From Linanthus parryae (lineage: Eukaryota > Streptophyta > Magnoliopsida > Ericales > Polemoniaceae), in NCBI GenBank assembly GCA_023055425.1, contig JALGPY010000014.1:13848501-13912500 (forward strand): 64,000 nt of DNA, in the 5' to 3' direction. Every line of letters starts with the position of its first letter. Within the stretch, counting starts at the first letter, position 1. This document shows positions 36,914 through 45,235 of this stretch, piece after piece. The notes under the pieces are model-generated. The model was not told the DNA's origin and made no database searches. It was given only the letters and a program-made list of their open reading frames with translations. A program made the position numbers and the translations under genes.

Positions 36914-37694
36914 TAGGGCTAGTTTGGGAATGCTGTGGCGGTGCTAGAAGCTGCTGTAGGAAAAACACTGTGAGAAAATTGCTGTGAATTCGAGATAAAA
37001 TGTTGTTTGGTAAATATTACGTAAAATCTTCTGTGAAATATTGATGTAGTAATTTTATGTTTGGTAAAATCAATTGTGAACTTGCTGTGAGGGGGTAAAA
37101 TAACAAAAATATATGACACGTGTCATTTACGTAAAGATAATTATTGATATTTTAAGAAATTATAAGGTCCAAATCGGTTGTAGATTAATTAATCAAAAGC
37201 ACTTTCTGGAAACCATCTTCTCCCTTGCTTCCTGAAAACTGTAAACTGTCCGAAAAAACAGAAATTTTACGTGGCGGTGCATAGAAGTCGCTGTGGGAAA
37301 ACATTGTAGGAAAGCTGCAGTGATTTTTTATAAAATGTTGTTTCGTAAATATTACGTAAAAGCTGCAGTGAAATATTGATAAAGTAATTTTGTATTTTGT
37401 AAAATAAATTGTGAAGTTGCTGTGAGAGGGTAAAAATGACAAAAATATATGATATGTGTCATTTTTGTAAAGATAACTATTGAAAAATTTAAAAATTATA
37501 AGGTTAGAATCGGTTGTAAATAAATTAGTCAAAAGCGCTTTCCGGAAAAATATCTCCCTCTCTGCTTCCTGAAAGCTGCTGTGGGACAGGAAAAACTGTC
37601 AGGAAAAGAATAAATTTTATTTTTATCAAACGCACTGCTTCTGCTGTCGAAAAGAAATTGTGTTAGCAGCAGAAGCATTCTCAAATTAGCCCTA
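36914..37694. mobile_element. Non-autonomous DNA transposon with internal duplication
   Basis: Ends TAGGGCTAGTTTGGGAATGC and, reversed, TAGGGCTAATTTGAGAATGC: about 21 bp of terminal inverted repeat. The interior repeats itself (36930-37260 and 37270-37560: GTGGCGGTGC, AAAACATTGTAGG, AAATGTTGTTT.GTAAATATTACGTAAA). hAT or another superfamily cannot be decided, because no clear target duplication is visible. Confidence 0.6.
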
Positions 37695-37765
37695 AAACGA
37701 CTTCTGCTGTTGAAAAGCAATTGTGCTGGCAGCAAAAGAATTCTCAAACTCACACCTCCTTTGAT
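37695..37765. mobile_element. Truncated second terminus at the viral junction
   Basis: CTTCTGCTGTTGAAAAGCAA...AGAATTCTCAAACT repeats the last 60 bp of the transposon at 36914-37694 in diverged form, without the terminal TAGCCCTA. The viral sequence begins right after it, so this marks the left host-virus junction. Confidence 0.5.
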
Positions 37766-38537
37766 TTTCCTTTTCTTCCTATACTTTTCATTGCAGATGA
37801 AGTCAACTTGAGCGCCAAGCAATGCCTTCTTACATGGAAGGTATTGAAAAGGAATATCATCAACAACATTGTAGAGTGCTCCATTATCATATTGACTGAA
37901 GTCTACCCCTTCACAGAAATAATTATGTCTTCCTAGACTTCTAGCCCACTGCGTCTTACCAGTCCTGCTCGGACCTTGGACTATCAGACTCTTCGGGCGG
38001 AGCGGTCTCTCCCCCAGCTCCTGCATCAGATGATTCTTCCATTAACACAATATTATTATTATGCAGCTCCAGGCATTTATTTTTGACATGGTCCTCTGTT
38101 TCACTCTGGGCCCACATCAGGTCTTCTTTTATTTGATCCAACATATTGCCATTAAATAAGAGAGGAAGGATGGCTTTACTCACAGTTATGCAGTTATCTG
38201 TGACCCATTGTTGAATCTGTGGGGGTAGGTTTCCGAACACTGAGAATTTCGGCACGTAGTGTTCTGGTGGTGTGGGCCAGTACTTCTCTGCTGCATACTC
38301 TAGATTCCTCAGTTGGGTGGCCCACACAAAAGGTTGCTCCACTCTAATCCTAGAGAGGAACTCTTCTTTTGAGGTGCATTCTGAGATGATGTTCCCCCAA
38401 ATATCTTCTCTGGATCTTGTAGTTTTTTTCTTAAGGGTCCTAAGTTCCCCCTTTTCCACGTAACGCTGCTTTCTCCAAAGTTGCTGGCTGCGTTTGGATC
38501 TTCGATATCAAAAAATTGAGGGTTCTTGATAGGAAAA
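37766..38537 (-). pseudogene. Geminivirus Rep/RepA fragment, arm A
   Basis: Minus-strand copy of the Rep region, forming an inverted repeat with 38555-39245. From 38537 the frame reads NPQFFDI (a geminivirus Rep landmark), then TTRSREDIWGNI, and the RepA-type C-terminus closes at 37956. A second frame (38026 down) carries the ATPase: Walker A GPSRTGKT, GVDFSQYDNGALYNVVDDIP (Walker B VVDD). It ends at the host junction after KRKIKGG, before motif C. The two frames overlap with an intron between them, as in arm B. N-terminal nicking motifs I and II are absent. The segment where the catalytic Tyr motif (YxxK) belongs is not recognisable. Confidence 0.85.
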
Positions 38538-38554
38538 GGGGGAACTTAGGGGGA

Positions 38555-39369
38555 ACTTAGGACCCTTAAGAAAAAAACTACAAGATCCAGAGAAGATATT
38601 TGGGGGAACATCATCTCAGAATGCACCTCAAAAGAAGAGTTCCTCTCTAGGATTAGAGTGGAGCAACCTTTTGTGTGGGCCACCCAACTGAGGAATCTAG
38701 AGTATGCAGCAGAGAAGTACTGGCCCACACCACCAGAACACTACGTGCCGAAATTCTCAGTGTTCGGAAACCTACCCCCACAGATTCAACAATGGGTCAC
38801 AGATAACTGCATAACTGTGAGTAAAGCCATCCTTCCTCTCTTATTTAATGGCAATATGTTGGATCAAATAAAAGAAGACCTGATGTGGGCCCAGAGTGAA
38901 ACAGAGGACCATGTCAAAAATAAATGCCTGGAGCTGCATAATAATAATATTGTGTTAATGGAAGAATCATCTGATGCAGGAGCTGGGGGAGAGACCGCTC
39001 CGCCCGAAGAGTCTGATAGTCCAAAGTCCGAGCAGGACTGGTAAGACGCAGTGGGCTAGAAGTCTAGGAAGACATAATTATTTCTGTGAAGGGGTAGACT
39101 TCAGTCAATATGATAATGGAGCACTCTACAATGTTGTTGATGATATTCCTTTTCAATACCTTCCATGTAAGAAGGCATTGCTTGGCGCTCAAGTTGACTT
39201 CATCTGCAATGAAAAGTATAGGAAGAAAAGGAAAATCAAAGGAGGGATTCCCTGTATTGTTTTATGTAACCCAGATATGAGCTACTATGTAGCTATGGAT
39301 AGAGAGGACTTCCTTCCGTGGGCAACTGAAAATGTAATCTTTGTAACCATTGACGAACCAGTGTTCTAA
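38555..39369 (+). pseudogene. Geminivirus Rep, C-terminal two thirds, copy B
   Basis: Replication initiator/helicase protein of a geminivirus. The RepA frame (open from about 38567, stop 39042-39044) carries the region after the nicking domain: TTRSREDIWGNI, EEFLSRI, FVWATQLRNLEYAAEKYW. The helicase frame (38980-39369) has Walker A as SPSRTGKT, Walker B VVDDIP and motif C LCNP, and ends VTIDEPVF. Arm A has GPSRTGKT, so this copy carries a Gly-to-Ser change in Walker A. No start codon or nicking motif is present. The pRB-binding motif LxCxE of mastrevirus RepA is not there in canonical form (NKCLE is the nearest). The region upstream at 38538-38566 contains a short GGGGGAACTTAGG duplication at the fold-back junction. 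Confidence 0.88.
38817..38979 (+). other. Probable spliceosomal intron in the viral Rep gene
   Basis: GTGAGTAAAG donor at 38817 and CTGATGCAG acceptor ending at 38979; 163 nt. Removing it joins the RepA frame to the helicase frame in register at the place where geminivirus Rep enters the Walker A region. Without splicing, RepA terminates at 39044. Spliced Rep plus unspliced RepA is the mastrevirus, capulavirus and citlodavirus pattern, not the begomovirus one. Confidence 0.75.
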
Positions 39370-39456
39370 TGTATTGAAGAACTTTACTTTGAAATAAAAA
39401 TGTTATTATTAATATTCTCAAGGATTATTAATCCAAGTTACAAACTCTTGAAAGTG

Positions 39457-40215
39457 CTAAGTGTTAAAGTACAATCTGATGTTCAAATGAAATACAACAG
39501 CTGACTGATCACCGGAACAGGCAGCAACTAAGTATATTGCATTCTCATGAACGTTTGACAGTTCTCCACCAGTACCAGGGCTGTACTTAACTCGAACTCG
39601 TTTCTTCAGATAAAGTTCAATGAAACTCTCATCAAGTCCAATCATTGAATCTCCATGTTGCTTCAACTGATAACGACTGAAATGAATACACCGGAACCTA
39701 TCAGTACAATCCTCACGAATCATTGCAGTGCAAGGCTCATTGTCATGAATTGTGAATATATCAGTTGCTTGCAGAGGCTGAGTAGCAGAAGACGATGAAG
39801 AAGGCTTCTTGTCCACAACTATCCAGAACAGAGCATGGAGCTTTGAGGAGGCCGGAGCTTCAGCCAATGATATTTTACCCTTAATATATATAGCATTAAT
39901 TTGAATCTCGTCTCCGAGTCTATTATCACTGTTAGGACCCTGTGATATGTTCGAAGTAAACCTAACAACTCCTTCCTGCCTAGCAGCCATAGAACCACTA
40001 TCAGTTCTTATTCTCCTCTCCGTTAGGTGCTTAGGACGATAACCGTGGAAGTTACTTCTACGACCCCTTTTGTACCGGTTACCATTTCTCCATCTAGGGC
40101 TGAATGCAACCTTAGGAGCTCCAAAGAGGTTCCTATTCAGATTGGGATAACGCTGCTTTCTCCTTGCAGCTATCGCAGTATATTCTTCTGTCTTCCTCCT
40201 CCGTATAGTGGACAT
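39457..40215 (-). CDS. Geminivirus coat protein, copy B
   Basis: 252 residues from ATG at 40215 (MSTIRRRK). An upstream in-frame ATG at 40263 is less likely, because a splice-acceptor-like CTCTCGTTTGCAG lies just before 40215. The N-terminus is strongly basic (RRRK, RRKQR, KRGRRSNFHGYRPKH), as in the DNA-binding and nuclear-import region of geminivirus coat proteins. The middle has the conserved pattern LHALFWIVVDKKP, DRFRCIHFSRYQLKQHGDS and a C-terminal NAIYLVAACSGDQ. It forms the twinned capsid. The reading frame is intact and nearly identical to copy C (one Ser/Thr difference near the end). Assignment as coat protein rather than nuclear shuttle protein rests on the overlapping V2-type ORF upstream. 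Confidence 0.82.
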   Translation of the reverse strand: MSTIRRRKTEEYTAIAARRKQRYPNLNRNLFGAPKVAFSPRWRNGNRYKRGRRSNFHGYRPKHLTERRIRTDSGSMAARQEGVVRFTSNISQGPNSDNRLGDEIQINAIYIKGKISLAEAPASSKLHALFWIVVDKKPSSSSSATQPLQATDIFTIHDNEPCTAMIREDCTDRFRCIHFSRYQLKQHGDSMIGLDESFIELYLKKRVRVKYSPGTGGELSNVHENAIYLVAACSGDQSAVVFHLNIRLYFNT

Positions 40216-40492
40216 CACTCTGCAAACGAGAGAGACCCAGTTTAAACTTTTGACGGTTAACATAGCTAAAACCCTTGCGGTTCAATTTCCGCAGTAATGC
40301 CCTGAGAGCACAGAGCTTCTCAGTTTTAGAGGTCATGTCCTCCATCGGACAAGGACATCCAGTCGCAGCTGTATGCAAGAGCTTCAACCGTAGCAACCCT
40401 ATCTGATAGCTCAGCCATTTGTCCACACACATAGCCCTCACTCCCTCTAAGCTGTCTGGATACTCTTTTACTGAGTAAACACGAGTATCCAT
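40133..40492 (-). CDS. Geminivirus V2-like (precoat) protein, copy B
   Basis: 119 residues from ATG at 40492, overlapping the coat protein start, which is the position of V2/AV2. The N-terminal segment EYPDSLEGVRAMCVDKWLSY follows the family pattern FP.S..G.R.ML..KYL. The C-terminus has C-x2-C residues (IYCDSC) and basic stretches. Family proteins suppress RNA silencing and assist movement; here the function is inferred from position and the short motif only. Identical in copy C. Confidence 0.65.
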   Translation of the reverse strand: MDTRVYSVKEYPDSLEGVRAMCVDKWLSYQIGLLRLKLLHTAATGCPCPMEDMTSKTEKLCALRALLRKLNRKGFSYVNRQKFKLGLSRLQSDVHYTEEEDRRIYCDSCKEKAALSQSE

Positions 40493-40571
40493 TTAAGATA
40501 ATAGAAAGAGAGAGATAAGCAATACCTATTGTGATAATTAACCAAATTTCATTGCTAACGCAAACTTCCAT
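40326..40571 (-). CDS. Small virion-sense ORF with a membrane segment, copy B
   Basis: 81 residues from ATG at 40571, the first ORF downstream of the intergenic region. Residues 8-27 (EIWLIITIGIAYLSLSIILN) form one hydrophobic segment long enough to cross a membrane; the rest is polar. It overlaps V2 in another frame and is identical in copy C. A small single-span virion-sense protein recalls the V3-type or mastrevirus movement proteins, but I see no diagnostic motif. Not assigned. Confidence 0.5.
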   Translation of the reverse strand: MEVCVSNEIWLIITIGIAYLSLSIILNGYSCLLSKRVSRQLRGSEGYVCGQMAELSDRVATVEALAYSCDWMSLSDGGHDL

Positions 40572-40750
40572 GCGACTCTGAGGAAAATGAACTAACGAAT
40601 GTCGTATTAAATAGAATTATTTAAGAGGGAAAACTCCAGGCGGGAAACTCAAATTCAAAATTTGAATTACGGGCCCAGCACGTGTCGATTACTTGTCCAC
40701 CAAGTAACCGATATAATATATAATTAATTAATGATGATGGTAATTATTTA
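40572..40750. promoter_or_regulatory. Viral divergent promoter region (copy B)
   Basis: Intergenic region between the virion-sense genes and the movement protein. Contains the perfect inverted repeat AATTCAAA-A-TTTGAATT, the hairpin TTACTTG-TCCAC-CAAGTAA, a CACGTG G-box core beside GGGCCC, and GATATAATATATAATT as a TATA-like element for the plus direction. It has no TAATATTAC, so it is not the replication origin. Confidence 0.6.
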
Positions 40751-41363
40751 ACATGGGTTACTGAAGGTGACCTCATTGGGCTGTATGATGACGTCACTCC
40801 AAACTCTCTATTCCAACTCACACTTCTCCTCCAGAGAAAATGATTGTCCGTGGAAAGCATATTACTCATTGGAGGATTCCAATTTAATGACAAGTACCAG
40901 ATTCTGTTAGATTAAGGCTAATTTGAAAATGTCATCCTCAAAGACGGTAGGGAATATAAATATTAAGATGCCGGAGATTATTATCAGAAGTCCAGAATTC
41001 AAATCAACAGATGTTGATGTATGGCATGTTAATAGGCAGTCTAATTCCCCGGCCATATGCAGATCAACGTCTTACGGACATATGATGAGCAGCAGCGTAC
41101 CAAGGATCATATGTCCCGGGCCTGGATCGTCACTTTCTCAAATGCAATATGCTAGACACTCAACGGCCCAAATTGAAGATTTGGAAGACCCTGGAAAGTC
41201 GATTTCCCAAGTGGGCTCTGAAGGAAACAGTCAGGCCCAACCAATTGTTCTACCAAAAGAACAATTTACTGAAGTACTAAGTACGGTCGCTAATGCTGTT
41301 AGAGAGGGAATAAAAGACAATAATAAGTTTACCTTTTCGGGAAAGGGAAAGGGTACCTTCTGA
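40751..41363 (+). pseudogene. Geminivirus movement protein, copy B, disrupted
   Basis: Matches 47441-47996 of the intact movement protein gene, but the first 302 bp (about 100 codons) are replaced by about 57 bp of inverted hairpin-region sequence (40751-40807). Codon TAG at 40908-40910 replaces CAG at 47541-47543 of copy C, a C-to-T change that adds a stop. The remaining 146-codon frame from 40923 reads MSSSKTVGNINIKMPEII and onward like copy C. Dead. Confidence 0.88.
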
Positions 41364-41748
41364 TGACATAGATTTTACTTCTTTTGGCAAATGATGTAAA
41401 CTTTGAAGTCAATGACAAAATGATTATTTTTTTGAATACTTTATGCTGACGTGTACCGCACTCTGAAAGTCAGATCCCACTGAGACACTTTACATCACTT
41501 CTTTGTCTCCCACTTAGTTCCCCACCGTACACGTGGATGGCTAGGGTTAAAGATGGGCAAAACCTTGTAATATTAAGAGGTTTTGCTCCATCTTTGTGAA
41601 TACTATAAATAGGAGCCATCCACAATCCACACTTCATCCACAAATCCACAAATCCACAAATCCACAGCAAAACCTTGTAATAGAGAGAGTTTGGAGTGAC
41701 GTCATCATACAGCCCAATGAGGTCACCTTCAGTAAACCATGTAAGTGC
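41364..41748 (-). promoter_or_regulatory. Viral origin/hairpin region (LIR), copy B
   Basis: Hairpin 41557-41586: 9-bp stem GCAAAACCT/AGGTTTTGC with a 12-nt loop that reads CTTAATATTACA on the minus strand, so the canonical nicking nonanucleotide TAATATTAC lies at 41575-41567 (minus). On the plus side TATAAATA (41604-41611) is a promoter towards Rep. Seven ATCCACA words at 41618-41667 form an iteron-like array (TGTGGAT on the virion strand). Homology ends at 41748, exactly where copy C also ends. 41749-41780 is unmatched filler. Confidence 0.85.
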
Positions 41749-41780
41749 TACGGCGTCGTCTCCACCTCCACCTCCACCTC

Positions 41781-44700
41781 ATCGATTTAAAGAGTCGCAG
41801 TCATTCGTCATAGTTATTCATCTTCTTCTTCGTCGTCTCTCTCTCCTGCATCTGATGCAGGAGCTGGGGGAGAGACCGCTCCGCCCGAAGAGTCTGATAG
41901 TCCTAAGCAGTTCTCGTCATTTTACGAGAACGTCATTGTATCGAATATAATAAATTATTATATTTGAGTAAAAAAGAAGAAAGAAATATAATAGTATTGA
42001 GGAGAAGAAAGAAGTTCTTCTCAGAAAATTAATAAAAAAGAACAAAAACATAGAAACTTTTTGTCAGAAAAGTGTTGGCAAAAGAAGAAAGAAATAAAGA
42101 AGAAAATAATCTTTTCTTTTAAGTGTTTATAAACCCACAGTAAAGATGCAGTGGTCTCCGTCACACTGTGTCTTTTTATATTTAAATTATACAGTGGTCT
42201 CCGTCACACTGTGAAATTTTTTTATTTTAAAGTCGCCTCTCGTCTGCCTCAACATTCTCTTTGAAGAACAGTCTCACGATTAAACACCCGAAGTCAACAA
42301 ATTTTGGGGATAATCAAGATACACAACTAAAGTCAGCATTATTATTAAAAACATGTCTTCTGTCTTAAGTTCTTCGGGTTCTAAAAAATCCGATAAAGGA
42401 ATATTTCTAAGCAAAGAAGTAATCAATTAAATAATATCACATTTATTTAATCATAATTAAAGTCGGTGTTAATTATCAGACTCTAAAAGCATTATTAGAA
42501 GAGTGTTTGTAAAATATTTTATTTTCAGCGAGAAGGGTTAATTTAAAAGAAAGTCAATACATTTGGGGCAATTTCATAAATAGAGGAAAGTTCATCCACA
42601 TGACGTCACTCCAAACTCTCTCTATTACAAGGTTTTGGTGTGGATTTGTGGATGGGAGAGCGAATCTGGACCGTTCATTTGGCATCTGGCAACAGTAGAT
42701 CGCCTTTATTCCTTTCATCCTACGGCTGAGAGTTGGCCACGTCATCAAAAAGTAATAGTAGTGGGCTGGGCCCACATAAATAGTATCTGGTCGGTACAGC
42801 TGTCATAGTCAGCATTACTTTATTGACTTTTTAAAGTTAGTGGGATTTCACTGTAGTAGGTCTATTTTTAATTTTTTAAAGTTGGGGGGCTCCATCTGCA
42901 AATACACGCCAAAACCTCTTAATATTACAGGGTTTTAGCATTTGCAGAGGCCCCCCTTCTGTACGGTCCCCCTTCGTTTTCATCTCCGTGCCTCTGGGTC
43001 GCGGAGATCTGGGACCGGACATCTATTCCGATTAGAATTATTCTCGATCATCCTCAGGGATGTATCGATTTAAAGAGTCGCAGTCATTCGTCATAGTTAT
43101 TCATCTTCTTCTTCGTCGTCTCTCTCTCCTGCATCTGATGCAGGAGCTGGGGGAGAGACCGCTCCGCCCGAAGAGTCTGATAGTCCTAAGCAGTTCTCGT
43201 CATTTTACGAGAACGTCATTGTATCGAATATAATAAATTATTATATTTGAGTAAAAAAGAAGAAAGAAATATAATAGTATTGAGGAGAAGAAAGAAGTTC
43301 TTCTCAGAAAATTAATAAAAAAGAACAAAAACATAGAAACTTTTTGTCAGAAAAGTGTTGGCAAAAGAAGAAAGAAATAAAGAAGAAAATAATCTTTTCT
43401 TTTAAGTGTTTATAAACCCACAGTAAAGATGCAGTGGTCTCCGTCACACTGTGTCTTTTTATATTTAAATTATACAGTGGTTTCCGTCACACGGTGAAAT
43501 TTTTTTATTTTAAAGTCGCCTCTCGTCTGCCTCAACATTCTCTTTGAAGTACAGTCTCACGATTAAACACCCGAAGTCAACAAATTTTGGGGATAATCAA
43601 GATACACAACTAAAGTCAGCATTATTATTAAAAACATGTCTTCTGTCTTAAGTTCTTCGGGTTCTAAAAAATCCGATAAAGGAATATTTCTAAGCAAAGA
43701 AGTAATCAATTAAATAATATCACATTTATTTAATCATAATTAAAGTCGGTGTTAATTATCAGACTCTAAAAGCATTATTAGAAGAGTGTTTGTAAAATAT
43801 TTTATTTTCAGCGAGAAGGGTTAATTTAAAAGAAAGTCAAAACATTTGGGGCACTTTCATAAATAGAGGAAAGTTCATCCACATGACGTCACTCCAAACT
43901 CTCTCTATTACAAGGTTTTGGTGTGGATTTGTGGATGGGAGAGCGAATCTGGACCGTTCATTTGGCATCTGGCAACAGTAGATCGCCTTTATTCCTTTCA
44001 TCCTACGGCTGAGAGTTGGCCACGTCATCAAAAAGTAATAGTAGTGGGCTGGGCCCACATAAATAGTATCTGGTCGGTACAGCTGTCATAGTCAGCATTA
44101 CTTTATTGACTTTTTAAAGTTAGTGGGATTTCACTGTAGTAGGTCTATTTTTAATTTTTTAAAGTTGGGGGGCTCCATCTGCAAATACACGCCAAAACCT
44201 CTTAATATTACAGGGTTTTAGCATTTGCAGAGGCCCCCCTTCTGTACGGTCCCCCTTCGTTTTCATCTCCGTGCCTCTGGGTCGCGGAGATCTGGGACCG
44301 GACATCTATTCCGATTAGAATTATTCTCGATCATCCTCAGGGATGTATCGATTTAAAGAGTCGCAGTCATTCGTCATAGTTATTCATCTTCTTCTTCGTC
44401 GTCTCTCTCTCCTGCATCTGATGCAGGAGCTGGGGGAGAGACCGCTCCGCCCGAAGAGTCTGATAGTCCTAAGCAGTTCTCGTCATTTTACGAGAACGTC
44501 ATTGTATCGAATATAATAAATTATTATATTTGAGTAAAAAATAAGAAAGAAATATAATAGTATTGAGGAGAAGAAAGAAGTTCTTCTCAGAAAATTAATA
44601 AAAAAGAACAAAAACATAGAAACTTTTTGTCAGAAAAGTGTTGGCAAAAGAAGAAAGAAATAAAGAAGAAAATAATCTTTTCTTTTTAGTGTTTATAAAC

Positions 44701-45235
44701 CCACAGTAAAGATGCAGTGGTCTCCGTCACACTGTGTCTTTTTATATTTAAATTATACAGTGGTCTCCGTCACACTGTGAATTTTTTTTATTTTAAAGTC
44801 GCCTCTCGTCTGCCTCAACATTCTCTTTGAAGAACAGTCTCACGATTAAACACCCGAAGTCAACAAATTTTGGGGATAATCAAGATACACAACTAAAGTC
44901 AGCATTATTATTAAAAACATGTCTTCTGTCTTAAGTTCTTCGGGTTCTAAAAAATCCGATAAAGGAATATTTCTAAGCAAAGAAGTAATCAATTAAATAA
45001 TATCACATTTATTTAATCATAATTAAAGTCGGTGTTAATTATCAGACTCTAAAAGCATTATTAGAAGAGTGTTTGTAAAATATTTTATTTTCAGCGAGAA
45101 GGGTTAATTTAAAAGAAAGTCAATACATTTGGGGCAATTTCATAAATAGAGGAAAGTTCATCCACATGACGTCACTCCAAACTCTCTCTATTACAAGGTT
45201 TTGGTGTGGATTTGTGGATAGGAGAGCGAATCTGG
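41781..45235 (+). repeat. Satellite-like 1283-bp tandem repeats (2.7 copies) with viral-type origin
   Basis: Units 41781-43063, 43064-44346 and 44347-45235 (truncated) repeat with an exact 1283-bp period and about 99% identity. Each full unit has a segment of about 60 bp from the Rep second exon and its splice acceptor, then an A-rich tract (unit 1: about 41950-42120). A 22-bp direct repeat CAGTGGTCTCCGTCACACTG occurs at 42149 and 42192. A stretch matching the viral origin region in reverse orientation follows (42600-42660, with TGTGGATTTGTGGATG). ACATAAATAG is a TATA-like box (42774), then comes a large hairpin with TAATATTAC. Longest ORF is 73 codons, unrecognised. No betaC1- or alpha-Rep-like protein. 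Head-to-tail copies fit a rolling-circle concatemer. Confidence 0.85.
42884..42956 (+). promoter_or_regulatory. Satellite hairpin with TAATATTAC, unit 1
   Basis: Outer arms GGGGGGC...CTGCAAAT and ATTTGCAG..GCCCCCC, inner stem AAAACC.T/AGGGTTTT, and loop with TAATATTAC at 42920-42928 (plus strand). The 14 nt CCTCTTAATATTAC are the same as in the viral loop read on its virion strand. Repeated at 44167-44239 (TAATATTAC 44203-44211). Confidence 0.85.

Noticed and set aside
39457..40215. Calling this protein a begomovirus nuclear shuttle protein (BV1) of a DNA-B
   Set aside because: The overlapping V2-type ORF upstream and the convergent Rep gene fit coat protein of a one-component genome better; a phylogeny would settle it.
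41562..41580. Plus-strand TAATATTAAG read as a degenerate origin nonanucleotide
   Set aside because: The minus strand of the same hairpin reads canonical TAATATTAC, which also agrees with coat protein being virion-sense.
42340..42430. 26-codon ORF starting MSSVLSSSGSKK in each satellite unit as a possible viral peptide gene
   Set aside because: Too short to support without conservation in independent copies.
42554..42775. 73-codon minus ORF in each satellite unit as a betaC1-like gene
   Set aside because: Its C-terminal half is translated origin-region sequence, it is far shorter than betaC1 (about 118 aa) and shows no matching features.
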